DNA from: Streptomyces griseoruber
GTDB taxonomy: Bacteria > Actinomycetota > Actinomycetes > Streptomycetales > Streptomycetaceae
Direction: 5' to 3'
Assembly (NCBI RefSeq): GCF_001514205.1
Contig: NZ_KQ948777.1
Span: forward strand, 1-64,000
DNA length: 64,000 nucleotides
Shown: piece by piece, positions 53,955-61,618 of the stretch
How the letters are laid out: every line of letters starts with the position of its first letter
Numbering within the stretch: the stretch's first letter is position 1
Program-made: the position numbers and the translations under genes
Notes under the pieces: generated by a model
What the model saw: the letters and a program-made list of their open reading frames with translations, nothing else
Databases searched by the model: none
What the model was told of the DNA's origin: nothing

Positions 53955-54764
53955 ATGCCGCGTACGGGCACCGGGCCTGATTTCATCGAAGCGCTGGCCA
54001 GAGGACTGGAGGTCATCACCGCCTTCGCCCCGCAGCGGCCGGTGATGTCGCTGTCAGAGGTGGCGGCGGCGACCGGTCTCGCCCGGCCGACGGCGCGGCG
54101 GATCCTGCTGACGCTCGAAGAACTCGGTTACGTGCGGAGCTCCGACAAGGGCTTTGCGCTGACCCCTCGTGTGCTCGACCTCGGCACGGCGTACATCGGC
54201 TCGCTGGGACTGTGGGACATTGCCCGGCCGCACATGGAGCGCCTGGTGGCCCGCACGCGTGAGTCCTGCTCGGTCGCGCAGCTCGACGGCAGCGACATCG
54301 TCTACGTCGCACGCGTTGCCGTTCCGAAGATCGTGACCCTCGCGGTGCAGATCGGCACCCGCTTCCCGGCGCTGCAGACCTCGTTGGGCAAGGTGCTGCT
54401 GGCGGCGCTGGAGCCGGAGGAACTGGAAAGGACGCTGGCGATTCCGACCCGTTCCGGGCTCGCCCCGCGGTGGCAGCCCGGCCCGGACGAGCGGAACGCG
54501 GCCCTGCGCGAGGTGCGGGCCCGCGGCTGGGCGCTGGCCGACGAGGATCTGGCGCTGGGCATCCGCTCCGTCGCCGTACCCCTGCGCGACGGGGAGGGCC
54601 GTGTGATCGCGGCTGTGAACGTCAACGTCCATGCCGCCGAGACCTCGGTGCGCACGCTGCTGGACGACCACCTGCCGCTCGTTCTGCAGGTGGCGGGTGA
54701 CATCAGCGGTGACTTCGCCCGGCTGGCCGCCGTCCCGCACGCGATGGCCATCACGCGGCCCTGA
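53955..54764 (+). CDS. IclR-family regulator (PcaR/PobR-like)
   Basis: Regulator of 269 residues. The HTH is FIEALARGLEVITAFAPQRP, SLSEVAAATGLARPTARRIL, LTLEELGYVRSSDKGFALTP (about residues 9-72). The effector domain shows SVAQLDGSDIVYVARVAVPK, TSLGKVLLAALEPEELERTL and RGWALADEDLALGIRSVAVP. Regulators of this subgroup (PcaR, PobR, PcaU) usually answer aromatic acids such as protocatechuate. ATG 53955 has GAGGGG 9 bases before it. It is divergent from the VOC gene and precedes the CoA-transferase operon, so it most likely controls both. Confidence 0.9.
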   Translation: MPRTGTGPDFIEALARGLEVITAFAPQRPVMSLSEVAAATGLARPTARRILLTLEELGYVRSSDKGFALTPRVLDLGTAYIGSLGLWDIARPHMERLVARTRESCSVAQLDGSDIVYVARVAVPKIVTLAVQIGTRFPALQTSLGKVLLAALEPEELERTLAIPTRSGLAPRWQPGPDERNAALREVRARGWALADEDLALGIRSVAVPLRDGEGRVIAAVNVNVHAAETSVRTLLDDHLPLVLQVAGDISGDFARLAAVPHAMAITRP

Positions 54765-54859
54765 CCCGCCCCCGCTGCCCGTGGGGCGCCCGGGCCGGCC
54801 GTGAAGTTGCTCCGTGCCCTGTGCCGCGAGGGGTCCGCCATGCCACAATTCCGATCCAG

Positions 54860-54873
54860 CGGACAGATGTCCG
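54860..54873. promoter_or_regulatory. palindromic operator at the CoA-transferase promoter
   Basis: CGGACAGATGTCCG is the reverse complement of the VOC-site palindrome. It is followed by CAGTGCGGTCG, as the other is by CTGTGCGGTCA. It lies 24 bp before the start codon, a position typical for repression. Confidence 0.65.
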
Positions 54874-54897
54874 CAGTGCGGTCGGAGGGAGGGTTTC

Positions 54898-56109
54898 ATG
54901 GAGATGCCCGCACGATCGGCGGTATCGGGCCAGGGCGCCGGACCACTGTCGGGACTGCTGGTCGCCGACTTCTCCCGGGTGCTGGCAGGCCCGTACGCGA
55001 CCATGCTGCTGGCGGACCTCGGTGCCGAGGTGGTCAAGGTCGAGTCGCCCAGCGGTGACGAGACCAGGACGTGGATGCCGCCGACCCGGGGCGAGACGTC
55101 GACGTACTACCTCGGCGTCAACCGCAACAAGCGCTCCATCGCGCTCGACCTGCGCGCCGAGGAGGACGCCGCGGCGGCCCGTGAGCTGGCGCACCGGGCG
55201 GACGTCGTGATCGAGAACTTCAAGCCGGGCACGCTCGCCAAGTACGGCCTCGACTTCTGTGCTGTCGAGGCCGCGAACCCCGGCGTGGTCTACGCCTCGA
55301 TCAGCGGCTTCGGCTCCGGAGCCGGGCGTCATGTGCCCGGCTACGACCTGATGGTCCAGGCGATATCGGGCCTGATGAGTCTCACGGGAGATCCGGACGG
55401 CGAGCCCTACCGGGCCGGCATCTCCGTCTTCGACGTCATGGCCGGCAACCACGCCGCCATCGGCATCCTCGCGGCGCTGCGGCACCGTGACGCGACCGGC
55501 CGGGGTCAGCACGTCGAGGTCAATCTGCTGTCCTCGGCGCTGTCCGGCCTCGTCAACCACAGCTCCGCCTACGTGGCCGGCGGCACCGTGCCCTATCGGA
55601 TGGGCAACGCCCACCCGAGCGTCTTCCCCTACGAGCCCTTTCCCACCGCGGACCGCGACCTGATCGTCGCCGCCGCCAACGACGGGCAGTTCCGGCGCCT
55701 GTGCGAGGTCCTCGGCATTCCCGGGACGGCCGACGACCCTCGATTCGCGCGCAACAAGGACCGCACCGCCCGCCGCGCGGAACTGCGGCCGCTGCTGGTG
55801 GAGCGGCTGGCCACGCGCGGCGCAGCCGAATGGTTCGACGCGCTCGTCGCGGCGGGGGTGCCGGCCGCGCCGATCAACACGATCGACGGGGGATTCGCCC
55901 TGGCGGAGCGCTTCGGACTCGACCCGGTCGTCGAGGTGGGCGAGGGCGAGCGGGCCGTGCCCATGGCACGTCACCCGATCACGTTCTCGACGACCCCGGC
56001 CCGTTACGAGCTACCGCCTCCCGAACTCGACGAGCACGGACCCGAACTGCGCAAGTGGCTCGCGACACCACGAGGCGCGCACGCGGCGCAGGGGGGCGTC
56101 CATGGCTGA
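54898..56109 (+). CDS. CaiB/BaiF family III CoA-transferase
   Basis: Moves CoA between carboxylic acids. The 403-residue protein shows LLVADFSRVLAGPYATMLLA, LGAEVVKVESPSGDETRTW, YYLGVNRNKRSIALDLRAEE, and the catalytic aspartate D150 in PGYDLMVQAISGLMSLTG, with DVMAGNHAAIGILAALRHRD after it. GGAGGGA precedes ATG 54898. Its stop overlaps the start of the lyase gene by 8 bp. It probably activates a pathway acid for cleavage by the next enzyme. Confidence 0.92.
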   Translation: MEMPARSAVSGQGAGPLSGLLVADFSRVLAGPYATMLLADLGAEVVKVESPSGDETRTWMPPTRGETSTYYLGVNRNKRSIALDLRAEEDAAAARELAHRADVVIENFKPGTLAKYGLDFCAVEAANPGVVYASISGFGSGAGRHVPGYDLMVQAISGLMSLTGDPDGEPYRAGISVFDVMAGNHAAIGILAALRHRDATGRGQHVEVNLLSSALSGLVNHSSAYVAGGTVPYRMGNAHPSVFPYEPFPTADRDLIVAAANDGQFRRLCEVLGIPGTADDPRFARNKDRTARRAELRPLLVERLATRGAAEWFDALVAAGVPAAPINTIDGGFALAERFGLDPVVEVGEGERAVPMARHPITFSTTPARYELPPPELDEHGPELRKWLATPRGAHAAQGGVHG

Positions 56110-56917
56110 CGAGCCCGCTTCCTACCCCACGGCGCTGGGCGCCTCCTCCCTCACCTCGATCACGCTGCTCGGCCAGGACCTGGCCCGCGACGTCATGGGC
56201 GAGGTCGGCTTCGGTGAACTCGCCTACTGGCTCGCCACCCAGCGCCGCCCCGCCCCCGGCCAGGTACGGGTCTTCGAGGCCGTACTGGCCGCGCTCGCCG
56301 ATCACGGCTTCACCCCTACCGCGATCGTCACCCGCCTCACCTATCTGTCGGCGCCGGACTCGGTGCAGGGCGCGCTCGCCGCCGGACTGCTGGGCGGTGG
56401 CTCCCGCTTCCTCGGGGTCACCGAGGACACCGGGACCTTTCTGCACGACGTACTGGAACGCCGCCACGGCCCACTGCCGGGCAACGAGGCCGAGTGGGAT
56501 GCGCTCGCCCTCGAAACGGTCCGCGCGCAGCGGGCGGCCGGGCGTTTTGTACCCGGCCTGGGCCATCACGTCCACAAGGACGGCGACCCGCGCACCCCCC
56601 GGCTCCTGGAGATCGCCGCAGAGGAGAAACAGTTCGGCCCCCACCTGTCCCTCTTCGCCGCGATCGGCCGGACGCACCCTCAGGTCCTGGGCAGGACCCT
56701 GCCGCTGAACGGCGCCGGGGTGTGCGGAGCCGCACTGGCCGACCTCGACCTGCCCATCCCGCTGTTGCGCGGCTTCGCGCTGCTGGCCCGCACAGCAGGA
56801 CTGATCGGCCAACTCGCCGAAGAGATGCGACATCCGGTCGCGAACGACATCTTCCTCTCCGTCGACCTGAACAACCAGCCCGTCGCACCCGACCCGCACC
56901 CCCGAAGCCTGCCGTGA
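56102..56917 (+). CDS. citrate synthase-like lyase (citryl-CoA lyase type)
   Basis: Short, 271-residue member of the citrate synthase superfamily. The start SLTSITLLGQDLARDVMGEV differs from true citrate synthases. Conserved parts are SVQGALAAGLLGGGSRFLGV (His substituted by Gln in the usual GPLHG position), PGLGHHVHKDGDPRTPRLLE (matching the GFGHxVYKxxDPR motif) and NGAGVCGAALADLDLPIPLL. Shortened members of this kind are annotated as citryl-CoA or related acyl-CoA lyases. After a CoA-transferase it would cleave a hydroxyacyl-CoA to acetyl- or propionyl-CoA plus a keto acid; the substrate is not known. Confidence 0.8.
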   Translation: MADEPASYPTALGASSLTSITLLGQDLARDVMGEVGFGELAYWLATQRRPAPGQVRVFEAVLAALADHGFTPTAIVTRLTYLSAPDSVQGALAAGLLGGGSRFLGVTEDTGTFLHDVLERRHGPLPGNEAEWDALALETVRAQRAAGRFVPGLGHHVHKDGDPRTPRLLEIAAEEKQFGPHLSLFAAIGRTHPQVLGRTLPLNGAGVCGAALADLDLPIPLLRGFALLARTAGLIGQLAEEMRHPVANDIFLSVDLNNQPVAPDPHPRSLP

Positions 56918-57669
56918 GCCGGTCACCGGAGCGCGAGCCCTTCGTCCTGCTCGTCCACGGCGCCCACCACGGCTCCTGGTGCTGGCAAGAAGTAACAGAG
57001 CGGCTGCACATGGCAGGCCTGCGCAGCCATGCCATCGAACTCCCGCTCACGTCCTTCACCGACGACACCGAGGCGGTACGCGACGCCGTCCGGTACAGGG
57101 CACCGCACGGCCCCGTGCTGCTCGTCGCCCACAGCTACGCCGGTCTGCCGGTCTCGGCCGGCGGTCACGCGGCGGCACGCCTGGCCTACATCGCCGCGCG
57201 GATGCCGCTCCCCGGCGAGTCACCCGCCCAGTTGACGCGTCGATGGAACGACCCAGCCTTCCACCAGGCGCTGCGGACGGCTTCCGACGGCACGGTCACC
57301 CTGCTGCCGCGTGCCCGCGAGGCGCTCTACTCCGCCACGCCCGCACAGCACGCCGAACGCGCGGCGGTTCTCTGGCGGCCCATGCGCAGCCGGGTGCCTG
57401 ACACCCCCCTCGACGACCCGGCGTGGCTGACCGTCCCCAGCGCCTACGTCGTGTGCACCGGCGACCGGGCGGTCCGGCCGGACGCACAGCGCGCCTGCGC
57501 CGCGCGCGCCACCGCACGCCTCGAACTCGACTGCGACCACTCGCCGTTCTACTCGGCACCCGACCTTCTGGCCCAGTTCTTGGTAGCACAGGCGGGTTTC
57601 TGCCAAGGCGGAGACCGTCCCTGCGCCCCTCCTGACGGAGAGCCGGTCGGAACGGATCCGGCGCAGTGA
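56914..57669 (+). CDS. alpha/beta-hydrolase
   Basis: Serine hydrolase of 251 residues. It has LLVHGAHHGSWCWQEVTERL (oxyanion region), the nucleophile S74 in VAHSYAGLP, an acid candidate in CTGDRAVRP and the late histidine in CDHSPFYSAPDL. The type resembles hydroxynitrile lyase/esterase-like EstC proteins. The GTG at 56914 overlaps the lyase stop as GTGA, so the three genes form a coupled operon. It might open an ester, lactone or ring-fission product in the same pathway. Confidence 0.87.
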   Translation: MSRSPEREPFVLLVHGAHHGSWCWQEVTERLHMAGLRSHAIELPLTSFTDDTEAVRDAVRYRAPHGPVLLVAHSYAGLPVSAGGHAAARLAYIAARMPLPGESPAQLTRRWNDPAFHQALRTASDGTVTLLPRAREALYSATPAQHAERAAVLWRPMRSRVPDTPLDDPAWLTVPSAYVVCTGDRAVRPDAQRACAARATARLELDCDHSPFYSAPDLLAQFLVAQAGFCQGGDRPCAPPDGEPVGTDPAQ

Positions 57670-57737
57670 GATCAGGCAGTTCTCCGGTGGTTCTCCCCCG
57701 TCTGGAGTTAGAGTCACGGCGGCGGAAAGGGAACCCG

Positions 57738-58637
57738 GTGAAGCGATTCGAGCGGCTCGGACAGATTCGGCGCATGGACCCGTACCGGGACGCCTACGAG
57801 ATCTACCGGCTCACCGCCGCGTACGAGTTCCCCTGGGACTTCACCCGGGCCCTCGAACTCGCCCTCTACCGCACCTACGCGGTGCCCAGCATCGGCCGGC
57901 TGCTGGCCGAGACGGCGGAGCTCACCGACCGCTCCCAGAAGCGCTACGACGACACGTCCCTGCTCCTCGACGCCGTCGTCGAGCACGGCTTCGACAGCGA
58001 GCGGGGCCGGACGGCCGTGCGCCGCATCAACCAGATGCACCGCAGTTACGACATCGGCAACGACGACCTGCGGTACGTGCTCTGCACCTTCGTCGTCATG
58101 CCGAAACGGTGGACCGACGCCTACGGATGGCGGCGGATGTCCCGCCACGAGATCGTGGCCTCCACCGTCCACTACGGCACACTCGGCCGCCTCATGGGCA
58201 TCCGGGGCATCCCCGAGACCTACGAGGAGTTCGAGGACTGTCTCGACGCCTACGAGAAAGCCCACTTCGCCTGGGACGAGCAGGCGCGCCGGGTCTCGGA
58301 CGCCACGCTCGACCTGATGGCCTCCTGGTATCCGCGGCCGCTCGCCCCCGTCCTGCGCACCGCCACCCTCGCCCTGCTCGACGAGCCGCTCCTGTCGGCC
58401 TTCCGCTACAGCCCACCGGGCCCGACCGTCCGCACACTGGTGCGCGGGGCCGTACGCGCGCGTGGACGCGCGGTGCGACTGCTCCCGCCCCGCCGCGGAC
58501 CCCACTACGCGCGGCAGAACCGGGAGATCAAGGGCTATCCGAACGGCTACCGCCTGGACGATCTGGGCACCCGCCCGGTACCCGGCCTGCGCGGCTGCCC
58601 GGTACGGCATTCCGGAGGCGAATCAGCCGCCCAGTGA
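57738..58637 (+). CDS. oxygenase MpaB family / DUF2236 protein
   Basis: Protein of 299 residues in the DUF2236 (MpaB, latex-clearing-like) family, members of which can bind heme and oxidise organic compounds. Features are YEFPWDFTRALELALYRTYA, RYDDTSLLLDAVVEHGFDSE, RINQMHRSYDIGNDDLRYVL (with the His of the putative heme site) and GWRRMSRHEIVASTVHYGTL. The GTG start at 57738 follows GGAAAGGG. Its 3' end overlaps the convergent PadR gene by 15 bp. It is 68 bp after the hydrolase stop, so it may be part of that unit, but no stronger link exists. Confidence 0.85.
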   Translation: MKRFERLGQIRRMDPYRDAYEIYRLTAAYEFPWDFTRALELALYRTYAVPSIGRLLAETAELTDRSQKRYDDTSLLLDAVVEHGFDSERGRTAVRRINQMHRSYDIGNDDLRYVLCTFVVMPKRWTDAYGWRRMSRHEIVASTVHYGTLGRLMGIRGIPETYEEFEDCLDAYEKAHFAWDEQARRVSDATLDLMASWYPRPLAPVLRTATLALLDEPLLSAFRYSPPGPTVRTLVRGAVRARGRAVRLLPPRRGPHYARQNREIKGYPNGYRLDDLGTRPVPGLRGCPVRHSGGESAAQ

Positions 58638-59147
58638 GTCCAGGGTCTCGCGCAGCCAGGTGATCTCGGCCCGGGACGTGGCCCGTGCGACGGTCAGCAC
58701 ACCGCGCCGGAACGGGTCGTCGAGTTCCTCGGCGCGCAGGGGCCGGTCACCGTCGTAGAAGAAGCTCGTCGGCTCCTGGAGGAAGTCCAGGCGGCGACGG
58801 AGCACGGTGGCCTGCCCCACGGGGGCGTCCAGGTGCCGCAGGAACGTGAGGACCGTGAACCAGCGGTTCGCGTCGGTGATGTCGCGCTCGCCGGGCTCGG
58901 CCAGTCGCCTGCGCAGTTCGCTGCGGCCCTCGTCGGTGAGGCTCAGGACGTGCCGAGGGGCGGCCACGGCCCCCGGCTCGGTGGCGCGCGTCAGGAAGCC
59001 CGACCTCTCCAGGCGCTTGATCGCCGGGTACAGCGTGCTCTCCGCCACCGGGCGCACGTGTCCCGTCAGCGCCGTGAGGCGTTTGCGCAGCTCGTAGCCG
59101 TGCAGCGGGGTGTCGTACAGGAAGCCGAGGATGGCGAGCTCCAGCAT
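58623..59147 (-). CDS. PadR-family transcriptional regulator
   Basis: Regulator of 174 residues with the winged helix LAILGFLYDTPLHGYELRKR, ESTLYPAIKRLERSGFLTRA (about 4-57) and a C-terminal dimerisation helix region (FLRHLDAPVGQATVLRRRLD). It is divergent from the hydrolase gene. A perfect 22-bp palindrome lies 27 bp before its own start and 42 bp before the hydrolase start, fitting a repressor of both. The ligand is unknown. Confidence 0.88.
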   Translation of the reverse strand: MLELAILGFLYDTPLHGYELRKRLTALTGHVRPVAESTLYPAIKRLERSGFLTRATEPGAVAAPRHVLSLTDEGRSELRRRLAEPGERDITDANRWFTVLTFLRHLDAPVGQATVLRRRLDFLQEPTSFFYDGDRPLRAEELDDPFRRGVLTVARATSRAEITWLRETLDSLGG

Positions 59148-59173
59148 GCTCGCATCCTATGGCTCGTTGACGT

Positions 59174-59195
59174 AATACATCGGTACCGATGTATT
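59174..59195. promoter_or_regulatory. perfect 22-bp palindrome, PadR operator
   Basis: Each arm is AATACATCGGT and its complement. The ATACAT...ATGTAT core is typical of PadR operators. It stands between divergent padR and hydrolase genes. Confidence 0.8.
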
Positions 59196-59237
59196 GTCTC
59201 CTCGGACGTGACAGCCGGGTGCGCCGAGGGGGACGAG

Positions 59238-59996
59238 ATGCGGCAGGCCGTGTTCGACGCCAGGGGAAGCCGGGTCCGGTGGACGGAGACGGCGGGGGCC
59301 GAACCCGCGCGCGTGTACGTGCACGGACTGGGGTCGGTCTCGGCGGTCTACCACGCGCACGTGGCGGCCCGGCCCGAACTCGCCGGTCGGCGCAGCCTGT
59401 TCGTCGATCTTCCCGGGCACGGCATCAGCGACCGGCCCGAGGACTTCGGGTACACGCTCGCAGACCACGCCGACGCCCTGGCGGCCGCACTGGACGCGGC
59501 ACGGCTGAGCGGTGCGGAAATCGTCGCCCACAGCATGGGCGGCTCGGTGGCCATCGTCCTGGCGCACCGCCGGCCCGACCTGGTCGCACGGCTCGTCCTG
59601 ACGGAGGCCAACCTGGACGCCTTCCCGCCGCTCACCGCGGGCAGCGCCGCCATCGCCTCCTTCACCGAGGAGGAGTTCCTCGACCACGGCTACGCGCGCG
59701 TGCTCAACCGGGTGGATCCCCTGTGGGCCGCGACGATGCGCCTCGCCGATCCGCGCGCCCTGTACCGCAGCGCCGTCGCGCTCCGGCGCGGCTCCGAGCC
59801 GGTCATGCGCGAGATCCTGGCCGGGCTCCACACCGTCGACCGCGTCTACCTCCAGGGCGAACGCAGCGGTGTGCTCGACGGGGCGGACGCCCTGGAGAAG
59901 GCGGGCGTCCGCGTCGTGACGGTGCCGGGTGCCGGGCACAACGTCATGTTCGACGACGCGGACGCGTTCGTCAGGGCGGTCGCCGCGCCCGCGTGA
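59238..59996 (+). CDS. alpha/beta-hydrolase
   Basis: Protein of 252 residues: VYVHGLGSVSAVYHAHVAAR (oxyanion region), DLPGHGISDRPEDFGYTLAD, nucleophile S99 in VAHSMGGSVAIVLAHRRPDL and the final GAGHNVMFDDADAF with the catalytic histidine. GAGGGGGA precedes ATG 59238. It is divergent from padR with the palindrome between them, so it is likely its main target, as in many streptomycete padR-hydrolase pairs. The substrate is not known. Confidence 0.88.
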   Translation: MRQAVFDARGSRVRWTETAGAEPARVYVHGLGSVSAVYHAHVAARPELAGRRSLFVDLPGHGISDRPEDFGYTLADHADALAAALDAARLSGAEIVAHSMGGSVAIVLAHRRPDLVARLVLTEANLDAFPPLTAGSAAIASFTEEEFLDHGYARVLNRVDPLWAATMRLADPRALYRSAVALRRGSEPVMREILAGLHTVDRVYLQGERSGVLDGADALEKAGVRVVTVPGAGHNVMFDDADAFVRAVAAPA

Positions 59997-60000
59997 GCCG

Positions 60001-60609
60001 TCAGCCCTCCCGGACGGCCAGGGCCAGGAAACGGGTGTCCTCGTCGACGTACGAGGTCATGCGCCAGCCGGAACCGGCCAGCAGGGGACGCAGGTTCGGC
60101 TCCGCGCGCAGGTCCTCCGGTGTGATCTGCCGCCCCTGGCGGGCGGCGAGGGCGGCCCGTCCGATCGGATGGAACAGCGCCAGGGCGCCGCCGGGACGCA
60201 CCACCCGGGCCAGCTCGCGCAGGTTCTCCGCCGGCTGGGGGAGATGGGCGACGAGCCCCGCCGCGAACACCGCGTCGAGCGACTCGTCCCGCAGCGGGAG
60301 CGCGGCGACGTCGGCGAGCAGCAGCCGCCCCGCGCGGTCGCGTCCGGCCCGTACGGCGGCCTGGAGCATGGCCGGGGTCAGATCCGCCCCGACGACCACT
60401 CCCGAGGGCCCCACGGCCGCGCGCAGCGGCGTCAGGGCCCGCCCGGTGCCGCAGCCCGCGTCCAGCACGCGGCTCCCCTCCCGCAGTCCGAGCTCGGCGA
60501 CGGCTGCCGCGTAGACGGGACCGTCGTCGGGGAAGCGGGTGTCCCAGTCCGCCGCCCGCGCGGTGAAGAACTCCTGGACATGTGTGTGGTCGTCGCTCAT
60601 GGTCCGCAT
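60001..60609 (-). CDS. class I SAM-dependent methyltransferase
   Basis: Methyltransferase of 202 residues with VLDAGCGTGRALTPLRAAVG (SAM motif I, about 47-66), VVGADLTPAMLQAA, LLADVAALPLRDESLDAVFA and ELARVVRPGGALALFHPIGR. The start includes EFFTARAADWDTRFPDDGPV. The target is unknown. The ATG at 60609 has GAGGGA before it. It is convergent with the hydrolase gene, 4 bp away. Confidence 0.87.
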   Translation of the reverse strand: MRTMSDDHTHVQEFFTARAADWDTRFPDDGPVYAAAVAELGLREGSRVLDAGCGTGRALTPLRAAVGPSGVVVGADLTPAMLQAAVRAGRDRAGRLLLADVAALPLRDESLDAVFAAGLVAHLPQPAENLRELARVVRPGGALALFHPIGRAALAARQGRQITPEDLRAEPNLRPLLAGSGWRMTSYVDEDTRFLALAVREG

Positions 60610-60752
60610 GATCCCTCACCGTCATGGAGGACATCGCTGTGCACACGTTCGAGCATGCGGCGATCGGTCCGGCGCACTTACGCGTCATATTCCGACACCT
60701 TTCGAAATGCGCCCCCTTCGTGCACCCGTGCCCCCACTAGCGTCCCCTGGCC

Positions 60753-61547
60753 ATGGGACACCTGGACCACGCCGCCTTCGGCTGGCTGACCCCCGTACTG
60801 TCGTACGTGATGGCCTGCATAGGCGCCGCCCTCGGGCTGCGCTGCACCGTGCGCGCCCTCGGTGCCACCGGGCGCTCACGCCGCAACTGGCTGATCACCG
60901 CCGCCTCCGCGATCGGCACCGGCATCTGGACCATGCACTTCGTGGCCATGCTCGGCTTCGCCGTCAGCGGCACCGACATCCGCTACGACGTTCCGCTGAC
61001 CGTGCTCAGCCTCCTCGTCGCCATGGTCGTCGTCTGCGCCGGTGTCTTCGCCGTCGGCTACGGCCGTGACCGCACGCGCGCGCTGCTGATCGGCGGGCTC
61101 ACCACCGGTGTCGGCGTGGCGAGCATGCACTACCTGGGCATGGCCGCGGTCCGACTGCACGGCGACGTCTCCTACGATCCGACGCGCGTCGCGGTCTCCG
61201 TCCTGATCGCCGTCGTCGCCGCGACCGCGGCCCTGTGGGCGGCGCTCAACATCAAGTCGCCGATCGCGGTCACCGTCGCCTCGCTGGTGATGGGCGCGGC
61301 GGTCAGCAGCATGCACTACACCGGCATGTTCGCGGTGAGGGTGCACGTCACACCGTCCGGTGCGGTGCTGCCCGGGGCCACGGCGATGCAGTTCATCTTC
61401 CCCCTCGCCGTCGGCCTCGGGTCCTATCTCTTCCTGACCTCGGCCTTCGTCGCGCTGTCGCCCACCACGGGGGAGCGCGAGGCATCCGCCTCTGCCCAGC
61501 AGCCGGTGGAGAGCGGTGCCGTACACGGGCCGGCCCGGACCGTGTGA
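60753..61547 (+). CDS. MHYT-domain membrane sensor
   Basis: Membrane protein of 264 residues with about seven hydrophobic segments and the repeated MHYT-type motifs MHFVAM, MHYLGM and MHYTGM (about residues 62, 127 and 189). These Met/His pairs are thought to bind copper and to sense oxygen, CO or NO. There is no output domain, only a short tail (residues about 240-264). The next gene, a histidine kinase, starts 71 bp downstream on the same strand, so the two may form a signalling pair. ATG 60753 has a weak ribosome site. Confidence 0.9.
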   Translation: MGHLDHAAFGWLTPVLSYVMACIGAALGLRCTVRALGATGRSRRNWLITAASAIGTGIWTMHFVAMLGFAVSGTDIRYDVPLTVLSLLVAMVVVCAGVFAVGYGRDRTRALLIGGLTTGVGVASMHYLGMAAVRLHGDVSYDPTRVAVSVLIAVVAATAALWAALNIKSPIAVTVASLVMGAAVSSMHYTGMFAVRVHVTPSGAVLPGATAMQFIFPLAVGLGSYLFLTSAFVALSPTTGEREASASAQQPVESGAVHGPARTV

Positions 61548-61592
61548 CCGTTCCGGACCGCACGCCCCGAGCCGTTCCGGACGGCACGCCCC
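61548..61592. repeat. two near-identical 21-bp direct repeats before the kinase gene
   Basis: The unit starts CCGTTCCGGAC and ends GCACGCCCC (21 bp, 61548-61568 and 61572-61592), with one mismatch and a 3-bp spacer. It sits 26 bp before the kinase start. Confidence 0.75.
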
Positions 61593-61618
61593 CCGAACTT
61601 CTTCCGAGCGAGGAGGCC

